Below, in pieces: positions 26,974 to 36,954 of a DNA stretch of 64,000 nt (its first letter is position 1; every line of letters starts with the position of its first letter). The position numbers and the translations under genes are program-made. Under the pieces are notes generated by a model. That model did no database searches. It was given only the letters and a program-made list of their open reading frames with translations, and was not told where the DNA came from. Source of the stretch: Alteriqipengyuania abyssalis (GTDB lineage: Bacteria > Pseudomonadota > Alphaproteobacteria > Sphingomonadales > Sphingomonadaceae). The stretch spans positions 62,001 to 126,000 of the forward strand of contig NZ_JAHWXP010000003.1 of NCBI RefSeq assembly GCF_019857185.1. The letters are read 5' to 3'.

Positions 26974-27972
26974 ATGAACGCCGCATTTCCCGCTGAACAG
27001 ATGCCCGCCGATCAAACTCCCGCCAAGGGGGGCGACCGGCCCGGCCTCACGATCCTGATCGCCGCGCCGCGCGGCTTTTGCGCCGGGGTCGACCGCGCGA
27101 TCGAGATCGTCGAGCGTGCGCTCGAAAAATACGGCGCGCCGGTCTACGTCCGCCATGAAATCGTTCACAACCGCTATGTCGTGGAAGGCCTGAAGGCCAA
27201 GGGCGCGATTTTCGTCGAGGAACTGGACGAAGTGCCCGACGATGCGCCGGTGGTGTTCAGCGCGCATGGCGTGCCCAAGTCGGTGCCAGAAGAAGCCGAG
27301 CGGCGCGAGTTACTTTATGTCGATGCGACCTGCCCGCTGGTCAGCAAGGTTCACCGCCAGGCGGAACGGCTGCTCGAAAAAGACAAGCACATCCTGTTTA
27401 TCGGCCACGCCGGTCATCCCGAAGTGATCGGCACCATGGGTCAGGTCGCGAAGGGCGAGATGACGCTGGTCGAAACGGTTGAGGACGTCGCAAACCTGCC
27501 CTTCACCAGCGAAGACGATCTCGCCTTCCTGACGCAGACCACGCTCTCGGTCGACGATACGGCAGAAATCATCGCGGCGCTGCAGGCACGCTTCCCCTCG
27601 ATCGCCGCCCCCAAGGCAGAGGACATCTGCTACGCCACGTCCAACCGGCAGGCTGCGGTCAAGGAACTCGCGCCGGGCAGCGATCTGGTGCTGGTGATCG
27701 GCGCACCGAATTCTTCCAATTCGCTCAGACTGGTCGAAGTGGCGGAGCGCTGCGGCACCACCGCCAAGCTGATCCAGCGGGCGGACGAGATCGACCCGGT
27801 CTGGCTGGAAGGCGTCGGCACCGTTGGCCTGACGGCCGGTGCCTCCGCGCCGGAAACGCTGGTCCGCGAAGTGGTCGACAAGCTTGCCGAATGGCGCACG
27901 ATCGAAGAACGCCCAGTGCTGGTGACCGAGGAGAAGATGATCTTCAAGCTGCCCCGCCAGCTGGCAGACTGA
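26974..27972 (+). CDS. ispH: 4-hydroxy-3-methylbut-2-enyl diphosphate reductase
   Basis: Last enzyme of the MEP pathway: a 4Fe-4S enzyme that makes IPP and DMAPP. It has 332 aa. The three cluster cysteines are in [24 protein letters not shown] and [12 protein letters not shown]. The substrate-binding His/Ser/Asn motifs [15 protein letters not shown] and GAPNSSNS are all present. An N-terminal stretch of about 25 residues precedes the usual start of homology. thrB follows after 19 bp. Confidence 0.96.
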   Translation: MNAAFPAEQMPADQTPAKGGDRPGLTILIAAPRGFCAGVDRAIEIVERALEKYGAPVYVRHEIVHNRYVVEGLKAKGAIFVEELDEVPDDAPVVFSAHGVPKSVPEEAERRELLYVDATCPLVSKVHRQAERLLEKDKHILFIGHAGHPEVIGTMGQVAKGEMTLVETVEDVANLPFTSEDDLAFLTQTTLSVDDTAEIIAALQARFPSIAAPKAEDICYATSNRQAAVKELAPGSDLVLVIGAPNSSNSLRLVEVAERCGTTAKLIQRADEIDPVWLEGVGTVGLTAGASAPETLVREVVDKLAEWRTIEERPVLVTEEKMIFKLPRQLAD

Positions 27973-27991
27973 CGCGCGCCTCGCCGCGATA

Positions 27992-28963
27992 GTGGCCGTC
28001 TACACACACCTCACCGCGGGCGAGATCGCCCAGTTTATCGCCCGGTTCGATGTCGGCGCGCTGCGCTCTGCCAAGGGCATTGCCGAGGGCGTGTCCAATT
28101 CGAACTGGCTGATCGAGACCGAGCGGGATGGCGCAGCGCACCGATTTATCCTGACCGTATTCGAAGCGCGCACGGATGCGGCGGACCTGCCGTTCTTTCT
28201 CTCCCTGCTCGATCACCTGGCAAGCAAGGGTCAGCCGGTGCCGCGCACGATCCACACTCGTGACGATGCCAACATGACGCTGGTGCGCGGCAAGCCCGCC
28301 GCACTCATCGAATTCCTGCCCGGCGTCTCGATCGACGACCCGGACGAGGCGCAGGCCCACGCCGTGGGCGTCGCGCTGGCGGACCTGCATCTGGCGACAC
28401 GCGATTTCACGCAGACGCGGCAGACGTCGCTCGGCATCCCGACCTGCGTCGGGATGGTCCGCGACCATGCGGAGCGGCTGGGAGAGGTCGATCCGGCGCT
28501 GCCCGATATCCTGCCCGATTGCGGCGCTTCATTGCTGGAATCATGGCCCGAAGGCCTGCCCGGCGGCACGATCCACGCCGATCTGTTCCCCGACAACGTC
28601 CTGTTCGTGGGCGAGCAGGTCACCGGACTGATCGATTTCTACTTCGCCTGCACCGGCCTGCTGGCCTTCGATCTGGCGGTGACTCATGCAGCATGGAGCT
28701 TCACCGCAACAGGGAACGACTTTCGTCCCTCGATCGGCCGCGCGCTGCTGGCGGGGTACGAGAGCAGGCGCCCGCTCACCCAGGAAGAGCGGCAGGCACT
28801 GCCGATCCTCGCCCAGGGTGCGTGCCTGCGGTTCGTCGCCACGCGGGTGGAAGACTGGTTCGCCACCCCGGCTGACGGGCTGGTTCGCCGCAAAAACCCG
28901 ATGCAGTTCGCGCAGCGGCTTGCATTCTACCGTGACCGGGGCGAAGCCGCGTTCCAGAGTTAG
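27992..28963 (+). CDS. thrB: Homoserine kinase (APH-fold type)
   Basis: Phosphorylates homoserine in threonine synthesis. It has 323 aa and belongs to the aminoglycoside-phosphotransferase fold, not the GHMP fold of E. coli ThrB. The start is GTG. Motifs: [11 protein letters not shown] for nucleotide binding, the catalytic [11 protein letters not shown], and the metal-binding [16 protein letters not shown]. It sits between ispH and rnhA, all on the plus strand with short gaps. Confidence 0.93.
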   Translation: MAVYTHLTAGEIAQFIARFDVGALRSAKGIAEGVSNSNWLIETERDGAAHRFILTVFEARTDAADLPFFLSLLDHLASKGQPVPRTIHTRDDANMTLVRGKPAALIEFLPGVSIDDPDEAQAHAVGVALADLHLATRDFTQTRQTSLGIPTCVGMVRDHAERLGEVDPALPDILPDCGASLLESWPEGLPGGTIHADLFPDNVLFVGEQVTGLIDFYFACTGLLAFDLAVTHAAWSFTATGNDFRPSIGRALLAGYESRRPLTQEERQALPILAQGACLRFVATRVEDWFATPADGLVRRKNPMQFAQRLAFYRDRGEAAFQS

Positions 28964-28974
28964 ACGGGTCAATC

Positions 28975-29409
28975 ATGAGCGACGTACAGATTTTCACCGA
29001 CGGGGCCTGCAAGGGTAATCCCGGCCCGGGCGGCTGGGGCGCGCTGCTGCGCAAGGGAAAGACCGAGAAGGAGCTTTCCGGCGCAGAGCCCGACACGACC
29101 AACAACCGGATGGAGATGACCGCCGCGATTCGGGCGCTCTCCGCGCTCAAGCGGGGCTGCACGGTCGATCTGTATACCGACAGCAAGTACCTGATCGACG
29201 GGATCACCAAGTGGCTGCCCGGCTGGCAGAAGCGCGGCTGGCGCACCGCCGACAAGAAGCCGGTCAAGAACGAGGATCTGTGGCGCCAGCTGGCGGAGCT
29301 GACCGCAACGCACTCCGTCACCTGGCACTGGGTCAGGGGCCACTCCGGCCATGCGGAGAACGAGCGGGTCGACAGGCTCGCCAGCGACGCTGCGGAAAGC
29401 CTGCGCTAG
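28975..29409 (+). CDS. rnhA: Ribonuclease HI
   Basis: Cleaves RNA in RNA-DNA hybrids and removes R-loops and primers. It has 144 aa. The catalytic acidic residues are visible in order: Asp in [12 protein letters not shown], Glu in [10 protein letters not shown], Asp in [12 protein letters not shown] and Asp in ENERVDRLA. The basic handle region [21 protein letters not shown] is present. It begins 11 bp after thrB. Confidence 0.97.
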   Translation: MSDVQIFTDGACKGNPGPGGWGALLRKGKTEKELSGAEPDTTNNRMEMTAAIRALSALKRGCTVDLYTDSKYLIDGITKWLPGWQKRGWRTADKKPVKNEDLWRQLAELTATHSVTWHWVRGHSGHAENERVDRLASDAAESLR

Positions 29410-29505
29410 AGCCCCAGCATAAACCGGCCTCAGGAGTTGTCGATCACCTCGGCACTCGGGCTGTTTTGTTTTTGATCGAAGCGAACGCGTTGTGCGCGCT
29501 CGTCC

Positions 29506-30603
29506 CTACCCGAAGCGCGCGGGCGAGAAGCTCTGTTCGTCCAGCGCCTGCGTCATCGCATCGCGCGGCCTCTCGAGGAACAGCTGGCTGGCGAGCCGCG
29601 CGGCGGCGGGTGCGGTCTGGATGCCGAAGCCGCCCTGCCCTGCAAACCAGAAGAAGCCGGGCAGCCGCGGGTCCCAGCCATAGACCGGCTTGCGATCGGG
29701 CGCGAAGCTGCGCAGCCCGGCCCAGGTCCGCTCGACCCTGCGGATTTCTCCGTCGACCACTCCGCCAAACCGGTCAATCGCCTGCGCCACCGCCAGCTCC
29801 TCCGGCGCAGCATCGACGGGCGGCACCGGGGTTTCGTCATGCGGGCTGAGCCACAGGCTGCCACCGCCTTCCGGCTTGAAATAGAACCGCCCGGATATGT
29901 CGAGCGTCAGCGGGCCGTCCCTGGGCAATGGCGGCTCGACGGAGAGCTGCAACATCGTGCGCTGAAGCGGCTGGATGCCCAGCGCGCGCGCACCCGCCAT
30001 CTCGGCGAGCGTATCGGCCCACGCGCCTGCCGCGTTGGCGATTGCCGCCGCGCGCCATTCGCGTCCGTCGGCGCAGCGGATCAGCCAGCCCTCGCCGCTC
30101 TGTTCCAGCGATTGCACCTGCGCGCGAACCTCCAGCTGTGCACCGGCTTTCTTCGCGGCCTTCAGGTAATGCTGATGCAGCGCCGCTACGTCGATATCGG
30201 CGCAGTGCGGCTGCCAGATCGCCTCGCACCAGTCGGACAACAAAGTGGGCACGTAATCGCGGGCCGCACCCGTCGCCAGCCGATCGAACCGCGCGCCGCT
30301 ATCTGCAAAGCGCGCGGCAAACGCGTCCAGCTTCCCCGCATCTTCGGCCCGCCCGATATACAGTGCGCCGCGCGGACTGAGGAAGCCGCCCTCGCGCAAA
30401 AAAGCTTCCGACGCACGGCTGAGCGGTACCAACTCAGGCCCGCCGTAGCATTCCTCCCAGAACGCCGCCGAACGCCCGGTCGTGTGGTAACCGGGCGCAT
30501 CTTCGCCCTCCAGCAGCAGGACGCGGGCATGCGGCGCGATTTCCGCGGCAAGGCTCGCCCCGGCTATCCCCGCGCCGATAATCGCAAGATCATATTCGGC
30601 CAT
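29506..30603 (-). CDS. FAD-dependent amine oxidoreductase, D-arginine dehydrogenase-like
   Basis: A 365-residue FAD enzyme of the DAO family. The Rossmann start is DLAIIGAGIAGASLAAEIA, the FAD-binding HTTGRSAAFWEE motif resembles D-arginine dehydrogenase (DauA), and the C-terminal FAD motif is FFWFAGQGGFGIQTAPA. Oxidation of a D-amino acid or related amine is likely, but the exact substrate is inferred. It is 9 bp downstream of the alpha/beta hydrolase gene, so the two are probably co-transcribed. Confidence 0.82.
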   Translation of the reverse strand: MAEYDLAIIGAGIAGASLAAEIAPHARVLLLEGEDAPGYHTTGRSAAFWEECYGGPELVPLSRASEAFLREGGFLSPRGALYIGRAEDAGKLDAFAARFADSGARFDRLATGAARDYVPTLLSDWCEAIWQPHCADIDVAALHQHYLKAAKKAGAQLEVRAQVQSLEQSGEGWLIRCADGREWRAAAIANAAGAWADTLAEMAGARALGIQPLQRTMLQLSVEPPLPRDGPLTLDISGRFYFKPEGGGSLWLSPHDETPVPPVDAAPEELAVAQAIDRFGGVVDGEIRRVERTWAGLRSFAPDRKPVYGWDPRLPGFFWFAGQGGFGIQTAPAAARLASQLFLERPRDAMTQALDEQSFSPARFG

Positions 30604-30612
30604 GGACGCTAT

Positions 30613-31578
30613 CTAGGATTGGTGCGGCGCTTTGCGATCGAGAAAGTCGGCGATGCCATCCATTGCGCGCCCGCGTATCTCATCCACCTCACGGAAAATC
30701 TCGTGATGGGCCTCGTCGCCGAATTGCAGCAGTTCGGCAAAGGGCAGCCGCGCCGCCGCGCGCGCAATTGCGTCCCACGCCACCAGCTGGTCGTTGGTGG
30801 TGCCGAACAGGAACACCGGCGTATCGACCCGTTCCAGCGCCCCCTTCGCCTCGATCACCCGCATCGAAGCGATCGCGGCGGCCACCCAGCCCCAGCTTGC
30901 CGGGCCCATCGCGACATCGGGCCGCGCATTGCGCCACCACAACTCGTCCGCATAGCGATCCGGATCATGCGTCAGCAGCGCGCCGCGATCTTCGGGCAGT
31001 GCGCCGGGCTTCTCGCTTGTCTTCCATGCCGGTTGGCGCGGACCGCGCAGCCGCGCCATGCCCTTCGAGACCGCACTCAGCAGCCACAGCGGCCCCGGCG
31101 TGCCGACCAGGCCGAGCATCGGGGCGGAGAGTACCGCAGCATCGGGCGTTGCGCGCCCTTCGACCAGTGCGCGCAGCACCAGATGCCCACCCATCGAATG
31201 GCCGATCAGAACGTGCGGGCCAGGCGTTTCCGCAACCCACTTGTCCCACAGCACCGCCAGATCGGCGGTCCAGATGCCGAAATCGTCGATATGGCCAGTC
31301 AATCCGTCCTTGCCGAGACGGCCCGAGATGCCCTGCCCGCGCCAGTCGCTGGCGGTGACGTGCCAGCCTTCGCGCGCCCACTCGTCCAGCGTTTCGAGGT
31401 ATTTCTCGTAGTGATCGCCGCGTCCGGGCATGAACAGGATCGATCCCCGCGCGTTTTCCGCCGCAACCGGCCAGTCGATCCGGCGGATGCTTGCGCCATC
31501 GGCGGTTTCCCAGTGGCTCTCGCGCGCGGTGTCGGGGATGGCGCGGCGATCGAAGGATGTGCTCGGTTCTGGCGACAT
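30613..31578 (-). CDS. Alpha/beta hydrolase, monoacylglycerol-lipase/lysophospholipase type
   Basis: A 321-residue cytoplasmic serine hydrolase. The nucleophile is Ser128 in IGHSMGGHL. LFMPGRGDHYEKY forms the oxyanion region and ASDWRGQGISGR is typical of the S33/Hydrolase_4 group. VFLFGTTNDQLV and FGDEAHHEIFRE provide the Asp and His positions. Substrate unknown. It is divergent from cpaA and probably forms a two-gene unit with the following oxidoreductase. Confidence 0.85.
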   Translation of the reverse strand: MSPEPSTSFDRRAIPDTARESHWETADGASIRRIDWPVAAENARGSILFMPGRGDHYEKYLETLDEWAREGWHVTASDWRGQGISGRLGKDGLTGHIDDFGIWTADLAVLWDKWVAETPGPHVLIGHSMGGHLVLRALVEGRATPDAAVLSAPMLGLVGTPGPLWLLSAVSKGMARLRGPRQPAWKTSEKPGALPEDRGALLTHDPDRYADELWWRNARPDVAMGPASWGWVAAAIASMRVIEAKGALERVDTPVFLFGTTNDQLVAWDAIARAAARLPFAELLQFGDEAHHEIFREVDEIRGRAMDGIADFLDRKAPHQS

Positions 31579-31671
31579 TGGTCTGAATGATCCGGAGGTT
31601 CGTGGTTACTTTTTGGTAAGCGCGGACGGGTAGCAGGTTTGTCCACCACTAGGGAGGCCTGCGGCCCGTCC

Positions 31672-32166
31672 ATGCTGAGCGACTATCTGCACTATGCACT
31701 GCTGATTGCACTGGCAATCGCGCTGGTCACGGCCGCGATCACCGATCTCAGATCGCGCAGGATCGCCAACTGGCTGACCGGCGGAGTTGCGCTGGGCGCG
31801 CCGCTGTTCTGGTGGGCCAGCGGCCTGTCGCTGTGGCCCGGCGTGGCGCTGCAATTTGCGGTCGCGCTGGCGGCCTTCGCGATCCTCGCCGTGCTGTTTG
31901 CGCTGCGCGCGATGGGCGGCGGCGATGTGAAGTTGCTGACCGCGCTCGCGCTGTGGATCGCCCCGCTCCCCTTCCTCCAGCTGGTGTTCCTGATGGCGAT
32001 CCTGGGCGGCGTACTGACGCTGGTGTTCGGCGCGTGGCACATCATGCGCCGCCGCAAGGAGCGGCTGGCGATCCCCTATGGCGTGGCGATCTCCGCTGCC
32101 GGGCTATGGATCCTGAGCGTCCACTACTTCCCCGCTGCCGGTGCAGCGATCGGCCTAACCGCCTGA
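31672..32166 (+). CDS. cpaA: Prepilin peptidase CpaA/TadV
   Basis: Short inner-membrane aspartyl protease that processes Flp-type prepilins. It has 164 aa and about five or six helices. The two catalytic aspartates are in AAITDLRSRRI near the N-terminus and in MGGGDVKLLTA. There is no N-terminal methylase domain, as in CpaA/TadV. The ATG at 31672 is preceded by AGGGAGG. It opens the plus-strand Cpa cluster, yet no flp pilin gene lies in this window. Confidence 0.92.
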   Translation: MLSDYLHYALLIALAIALVTAAITDLRSRRIANWLTGGVALGAPLFWWASGLSLWPGVALQFAVALAAFAILAVLFALRAMGGGDVKLLTALALWIAPLPFLQLVFLMAILGGVLTLVFGAWHIMRRRKERLAIPYGVAISAAGLWILSVHYFPAAGAAIGLTA

Positions 32167-32213
32167 AGATGCAGGCCCTGCTCGCAATGCCGCAGCAAAG
32201 CGCGAGAAGTTCA

Positions 32214-32300
32214 ATGAACTCCATTTTAACCAGTTGTCGCATAATCAACCGAGCCATCCCGCCCTTTGGCGTGGACATGTTCGATCTGGGGGACTTTTAA
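32214..32300 (+). CDS. Possible 28-codon small ORF before cpaB
   Basis: ATG at 32214 to TAA at 32298, encoding a 28-residue peptide ending PFGVDMFDLGDF. It stops 3 bp before the cpaB ATG, and the cpaB Shine-Dalgarno lies inside it. A weak GAGAAG precedes it. It could be a coupling leader or chance. Confidence 0.2.
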   Translation: MNSILTSCRIINRAIPPFGVDMFDLGDF

Positions 32301-32303
32301 GTC

Positions 32304-33365
32304 ATGGATAGGAAGAAGCTGGTTCTGCTGCTGGCGGCACTGGTCATCGCAGCGGGCACAGCGTTCATCGCGCGCAGCATGTTTGCCGGCGCGTCCGCCC
32401 CGGAAGTTGCCGCGGCAACCGGCCCGGTGGAGCCCACCGGCCCGCGCGTGCTGGTCGCCCAGCGCAGCCTGCCGGTCGGCACGATCATCACCCAGGATGC
32501 GATCAGCTATCAGGCCTGGCCTCAGGAACTGGTTCGCGACGCCTATTTCATCGACGGAGAGTCCGACGTGTCCAAACTGCTGGGCACCGTCGTACGCTAC
32601 CAGATCACCGCCGGCGAACCGGTCACCCAGGGCGCGCTGGTCGCGCCGGGCGATCGCGGCTTCCTCGCCGCAGCGCTTGGCCCCGGCATGCGCGCAATCA
32701 CCGTGCCGGTAAACGCCCAGACCAGCGTCGCAGGCTTCGTCTTCCCCGGCGACCGGGTCGACCTGATGATGACCCACGAGACCGACGGCGTGAAAGCCAC
32801 CGAGACGATCCTGCGCAATCTGCGGGTACTCGCGACCGACCAGTCGACCTCGCAGAACACCGTCGACGGCCAGACCGTCGTCAATGGTTTCAGCACCGTC
32901 ACTCTGGAGGTGACGCCCAAGATCGCCGAGAAGATCGCGGTCGCGCAGACGGTCGGCACGCTCAGCCTCTCGCTGCGCTCGATCGCCGACAACAGCACCG
33001 ATCTGGAGCGTGCGCTGGCTTCGGGTGATATCGCCATCCCCGACAACGCCACGCCCGAGGAAGAAGCGCGCCTGCTCGCCCGTGCACGCAACATGCCGAG
33101 CGATACCGGCGCCTCTTTCGTCACCGGCGCCGACGTCTCGCGTTTCGAGCGGCGCGTGCCGCAACCGCAGAACAACGGCGGATCTGCCCCGCAGGTCGCT
33201 GCAGGACCGGTTGCCGTGTCCAATGGCGCTCCCGCCGGACCGCCCGCTTTCAGCGGACCCGTCGTGCGCGTGATGCGCGGCCAGGAAAGCACCGCCGTCA
33301 CCGCCGGCAAGACCGGCACGGTCAAGACGGATACCGCGCAGACCAGCCAGCTCAGGCGGGACTGA
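32304..33365 (+). CDS. cpaB: Flp pilus assembly protein CpaB
   Basis: Periplasmic, membrane-anchored component linking the pilus machine to the secretin. It has 353 aa. One N-terminal helix (LVLLLAALVIAAGTAFIARS) precedes a SAF/antifreeze-like domain (VLVAQRSLPVGTIITQDAIS) and the RcpC core (GPGMRAITVPVNAQTSVAGF, PGDRVDLMMT). The C-terminal 80 residues are Pro/Ala/Gly-rich. A GGGGG Shine-Dalgarno precedes the ATG. It is followed within 2 bp by cpaC. Confidence 0.93.
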   Translation: MDRKKLVLLLAALVIAAGTAFIARSMFAGASAPEVAAATGPVEPTGPRVLVAQRSLPVGTIITQDAISYQAWPQELVRDAYFIDGESDVSKLLGTVVRYQITAGEPVTQGALVAPGDRGFLAAALGPGMRAITVPVNAQTSVAGFVFPGDRVDLMMTHETDGVKATETILRNLRVLATDQSTSQNTVDGQTVVNGFSTVTLEVTPKIAEKIAVAQTVGTLSLSLRSIADNSTDLERALASGDIAIPDNATPEEEARLLARARNMPSDTGASFVTGADVSRFERRVPQPQNNGGSAPQVAAGPVAVSNGAPAGPPAFSGPVVRVMRGQESTAVTAGKTGTVKTDTAQTSQLRRD

Positions 33366-33367
33366 TC

Positions 33368-34960
33368 ATGGAAAAGGCAAGCATAATGAACGCCACCACA
33401 AGCACTGCATCGCGCCCCGCAGGCAAGCGGACGCGGCCCCGGCTGCGGCCCATGCTGCTCGGTGCCGCACTATGCGCCGCACCGCTTTCGATCGTCCCGA
33501 CGATGGCCGATGCGCAATCGGTCGTCCGCCCGACGCAGGACATCGTCCTGTCGATCGGCAAAGGCGAGCTGATCAACGTGCCCGGATCGATGGCGGACGT
33601 GTTCATCGCCAATGATTCGATTGCGGACATTCAGGTGAAGTCGCAGCGCCAGCTCTACCTTTTCGGCAAGTCGGGCGGTGAGACCACCGTCTATGCCAGC
33701 AATGCCGCGGGCGACGTGATCTGGGCCGCCAATGTGCGGGTCGGCTCCAATATCGGCAGCCTCGACCAGATGCTCGCGCTCGCAATGCCGCAGGCGAAGA
33801 TCTCCGTCGCCACGATGGGCAGCAACACCGTGCTGCTGACCGGCACGGTCGCCAACCCGGAAGACGCCGCCGAGGCGGAACGTCTGGTTTCCGCCTTCCT
33901 GGGCGATGAAGCCAATGTTATCGCGCGGCTAACCACGGCGACGCCGTTGCAGGTCAACCTTCAGGTCCGCTTCGCAGAGGTCAGCCGTTCGCTGGTCCGC
34001 GCGATCGGCGCCAACCTGCTTAGCTCGGATGCCACCAACGGCTTCCAGTTCGGCGTCACCCGCGGGCGCAACTTCGCGCCGCAATACACGCCCGGCGGCC
34101 CCGTCGGAGTCGGTGTGACCGGCGGTAGCGACGGCACGACCGTCATCACCGGCAACGGCACCGGAGCCACCATCGCGGGGCTCGGCAGCCTGTTCGGCAT
34201 GGACCTTGCTGCAGCGCTCGATCTTGCCGAGACGAACGGCCTCGTCAGCACGCTCTCGCAACCCAACCTGACCGCGCTGTCTGGTGAAACCGCAGACTTC
34301 CTCGCGGGCGGCGAGTTCCCGATTCCGATCAGCCAGGGGCTCGGCGCGACCTCGGTCGAATATCGCAACTACGGCGTCAAGCTGACCTACACGCCCACGG
34401 TGCTGGCCAATGGCCGCATCTCGATCCGCGTGTCGCCTGAAGTCAGCGAGCTGTCGTCACAAGGCGCGGTCTCGCTCGACGGGGTGCAGATCCCCGCGCT
34501 GATCACCCGCCGCGCATCGACCACGGTCGAGCTTGGTTCGGGCCAGAGTTTCATGATCGCCGGGCTGATGACCAACAATTCCCAGAGCACGATCGACAAG
34601 GCGCCGGGCCTCGGCGACGTGCCGATCCTGGGCAACCTGTTCCGCTCCAACAGCTTCCGCAAGGGCGAGACCGAGCTGGTCATCGTCATCACTCCCTATC
34701 TGGTCAAGCCGGTCGACGGCAACGACATCCGCCTGCCGACCGACGGCTACAACAGCCCCGACACACTCAGCCAGCTGGGCTTCAAGGAAACCGTCCCGCA
34801 AGGCGGCGTACCCGGGCGCCCCGGCCCCACCACCAGCGACCGCCAGTCGCGCGGGCCGCAGATCTCGCAAGGGCAGCAGCCCCGCGAACAGCGCGCCGAA
34901 CAGCCGCGCAAGCGGCAGCGCAGCGCATCTGCCGCGCCGGGCTTCAGCCTGAACGATTGA
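33368..34960 (+). CDS. cpaC: Flp pilus secretin CpaC
   Basis: Outer-membrane secretin through which the Flp pilus emerges, 530 aa. A Lys/Arg-rich start leads into a signal peptide (MLLGAALCAAPLSIVPTMADA). The pilus-specific N-terminal domain (QDIVLSIGKGELINVPGSMADVF), a BON-like region and the secretin core with APGLGDVPILGNLFRS follow. The last 60 residues are Gln/Arg/Pro-rich and probably disordered. An in-frame ATG at 33386 is an alternative start. Confidence 0.94.
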   Translation: MEKASIMNATTSTASRPAGKRTRPRLRPMLLGAALCAAPLSIVPTMADAQSVVRPTQDIVLSIGKGELINVPGSMADVFIANDSIADIQVKSQRQLYLFGKSGGETTVYASNAAGDVIWAANVRVGSNIGSLDQMLALAMPQAKISVATMGSNTVLLTGTVANPEDAAEAERLVSAFLGDEANVIARLTTATPLQVNLQVRFAEVSRSLVRAIGANLLSSDATNGFQFGVTRGRNFAPQYTPGGPVGVGVTGGSDGTTVITGNGTGATIAGLGSLFGMDLAAALDLAETNGLVSTLSQPNLTALSGETADFLAGGEFPIPISQGLGATSVEYRNYGVKLTYTPTVLANGRISIRVSPEVSELSSQGAVSLDGVQIPALITRRASTTVELGSGQSFMIAGLMTNNSQSTIDKAPGLGDVPILGNLFRSNSFRKGETELVIVITPYLVKPVDGNDIRLPTDGYNSPDTLSQLGFKETVPQGGVPGRPGPTTSDRQSRGPQISQGQQPREQRAEQPRKRQRSASAAPGFSLND

Positions 34961-34974
34961 GAGGACCAGCGACC

Positions 34975-35619
34975 ATGAAACGCAACGCCCGTCTTGCCGC
35001 CGCCATGCTCACCTCGGCCCTCGTGCTGGGCCTAGGCGGATGCAGCGCACCCGATTTCAACCGCAGCCTCTACAGCCTCAACCAGCCGGTGGTGGAGCGG
35101 ACGCACTACACGCTCGACGTGGCCGCCGGCCCGGGCGGGCTGCCGATCCCCGAACAGCGCCGCCTGGCGGGCTGGTTCGAGGCGCTCGATCTGGATTACG
35201 GCGATCGCGTCGCGGTCGAGGCGGACACCGCCAGCCCGGCCACGATCGCGGCGGTCGCGGGAATCGTCGAACGCTACGGCCTGCTGTTGAGCGAGCAGGC
35301 TCCGGTGACCGAGGGCTTCGTCGAGCCCGGACGCACCCGGGTGGTCGTCACCCGTTCGGTCGCCACCGTGCCGACCTGCCCCAACTGGAGCGACGACGGC
35401 GATGGCAATTTCGCCAATGCGACAAGCCGCAATTACGGCTGCGCCACCAACAGCAACTACGCCGCGATGGTCGCCAATCCGGAAGACCTCGTGCGGGGAC
35501 AGTCCAGCAGGGGCGGCTCCAGCGTCAACGGCTCTACCCGCGCGATCGAGGCCTATCGCAGCGGCGGTTCGCCGTCCGCGAGCAGCGCGCCCGCCACGGG
35601 TTCGGGCAGCCCGGACTGA
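34975..35619 (+). CDS. cpaD: Pilus assembly lipoprotein CpaD
   Basis: Small lipoprotein thought to help secretin assembly (pilotin-like), 214 aa. The signal peptide ends in LGLGGC, followed by SAPDFNRSLYSLNQPVVERT. The family core includes PIPEQRRLAGWFEALDL and the C-terminal CPNWSDDGDGNFANATSRNYGCATNSNYAAMVANPEDL, whose cysteines and Asn are typical of CpaD. A Ser/Gly-rich tail ends it. The ATG at 34975 has GAGGA upstream; the open frame begins at 34957. Confidence 0.92.
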   Translation: MKRNARLAAAMLTSALVLGLGGCSAPDFNRSLYSLNQPVVERTHYTLDVAAGPGGLPIPEQRRLAGWFEALDLDYGDRVAVEADTASPATIAAVAGIVERYGLLLSEQAPVTEGFVEPGRTRVVVTRSVATVPTCPNWSDDGDGNFANATSRNYGCATNSNYAAMVANPEDLVRGQSSRGGSSVNGSTRAIEAYRSGGSPSASSAPATGSGSPD

Positions 35620-35646
35620 GCCACAGCGATTGAACGAGGACACACG

Positions 35647-36954
35647 ATGAACGCTCCGTGGAATTCAGGCATGTCAGGCAATCGCGATCCCTTCGCCGCC
35701 TTCCTGTGCGATGACACCGCAATCGATACGCTGCGGCCGGTCGTCGCCGAACTGGGCTGGGCGCCGGAAAAATGCGCCAAGGGCGGCCTGCGCAATGCGA
35801 TCCAGTCGCTCGCGGTCTCGGCCAGTCCCAATATTCTGGTGGTCGATCTTTCCGAATGCAGCGACCCGCTGACCGATATCAACGCGCTCGCCGAAGTATG
35901 CGAGCCCGGCACCGTTGTCATCGCGGTCGGCCAGGTCAACGATGTGCGTCTCTATCGCGATCTGCTCGCCAGCGGAATTCACGACTATCTGCTCAAGCCG
36001 CTCGCCTCGGGCCAGGTTCGTGATGCGCTCAACGAAGCGCAGGCGGTCTTTTCCGCACCCAAGGCGGTCGATCCGCAGGCCGCGCGCCGCCATATCTCGA
36101 CCGCAGTCGTGGGCACACGCGGCGGCGCAGGCGCCTCCACCATCGCGACCTCGCTCGCGTGGCTGTTCAGCGACGAGCAGAAACTGCCGACCGCAATGCT
36201 CGATCTCGACGTCCATTTCGGGACCGGCGCGCTCACGCTCGATCTCGAGCCGGGCCGCGGGCTGACCGATGCGATCGACAATCCGGGGCGCATCGACGGC
36301 CTGTTCATCGAACGCGCGATGATCCGCGCCAACGACAATCTGTCCGTGCTCTCTGCCGAGGCGCCGATCAACTCCCCCCTGATGACCGACGGGGCGGGTT
36401 TCGTGCAGCTGGAAGAGGAATTCCGGCAGGCGTTCGAAATGACCGTGATCGATCTGCCGCGCAACATGCTGATCAACTTCCCCCAACTGCTGGCGGATGT
36501 GAACGTGGTGGCACTGGTGTGCGAATTCACGCTGGCATCGGCGCGCGACACGATCCGCATTCTCAGCTGGCTGAAGACGCATGCCCCGCATGCCCAGCCG
36601 CTGATCCTCGCCAACAAGGTGCAGAACGGGCTCAGCGAAATCACCCGCGGAGATTACGAAGCGTCGGTCGAGCGCAAGGTCGATTTCGTCATTCCCTACG
36701 ACCCCAAGGCGGCGATCACTGCCGCCAAGCTGGGCCAGGCTCTTGTGGAAGCGAACAAGTCGAGCAAGGTCACCGCACAGCTGCGTACCGTCGCGGACCG
36801 CATCCTCACCGCAAGCGACGAAGACATCGAGCCCGGCGCACCGACCGACAAGAAATCGCTGCTCGGCTCGATCGACCTCAAGAACCTGCTGTCCACTTCG
36901 AAGGGCAAGCCCAAGGCGAAATCGAAGAAGGGAGCCGCGAAGGTCGACGCATAA
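35647..36954 (+). CDS. cpaE: Pilus localisation ATPase CpaE
   Basis: MinD/ParA-like ATPase that positions the Flp pilus machine, 435 aa. The N-terminal 130 residues form a receiver-like domain without the full phospho-acceptor signature. The ATPase domain starts with the deviant Walker A GTRGGAGASTIATSLAWLF. The MLDLDVHFGTGALTLDLEPGRGL and VIDLPRNM segments follow. A Lys-rich tail (KSKKGAAKVDA) closes it. tadB starts only 59 bp downstream, leaving no room for cpaF. Confidence 0.92.
   Translation: MNAPWNSGMSGNRDPFAAFLCDDTAIDTLRPVVAELGWAPEKCAKGGLRNAIQSLAVSASPNILVVDLSECSDPLTDINALAEVCEPGTVVIAVGQVNDVRLYRDLLASGIHDYLLKPLASGQVRDALNEAQAVFSAPKAVDPQAARRHISTAVVGTRGGAGASTIATSLAWLFSDEQKLPTAMLDLDVHFGTGALTLDLEPGRGLTDAIDNPGRIDGLFIERAMIRANDNLSVLSAEAPINSPLMTDGAGFVQLEEEFRQAFEMTVIDLPRNMLINFPQLLADVNVVALVCEFTLASARDTIRILSWLKTHAPHAQPLILANKVQNGLSEITRGDYEASVERKVDFVIPYDPKAAITAAKLGQALVEANKSSKVTAQLRTVADRILTASDEDIEPGAPTDKKSLLGSIDLKNLLSTSKGKPKAKSKKGAAKVDA

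Noticed and set aside
29430-29520. Stop-free minus-strand frame between rnhA and the FAD oxidoreductase ending EVIDNS
   Set aside because: It looks protein-like over about 24 residues but has no in-frame start codon and merges with the +1 frame of the oxidoreductase. Possibly a gene remnant, but not supportable.
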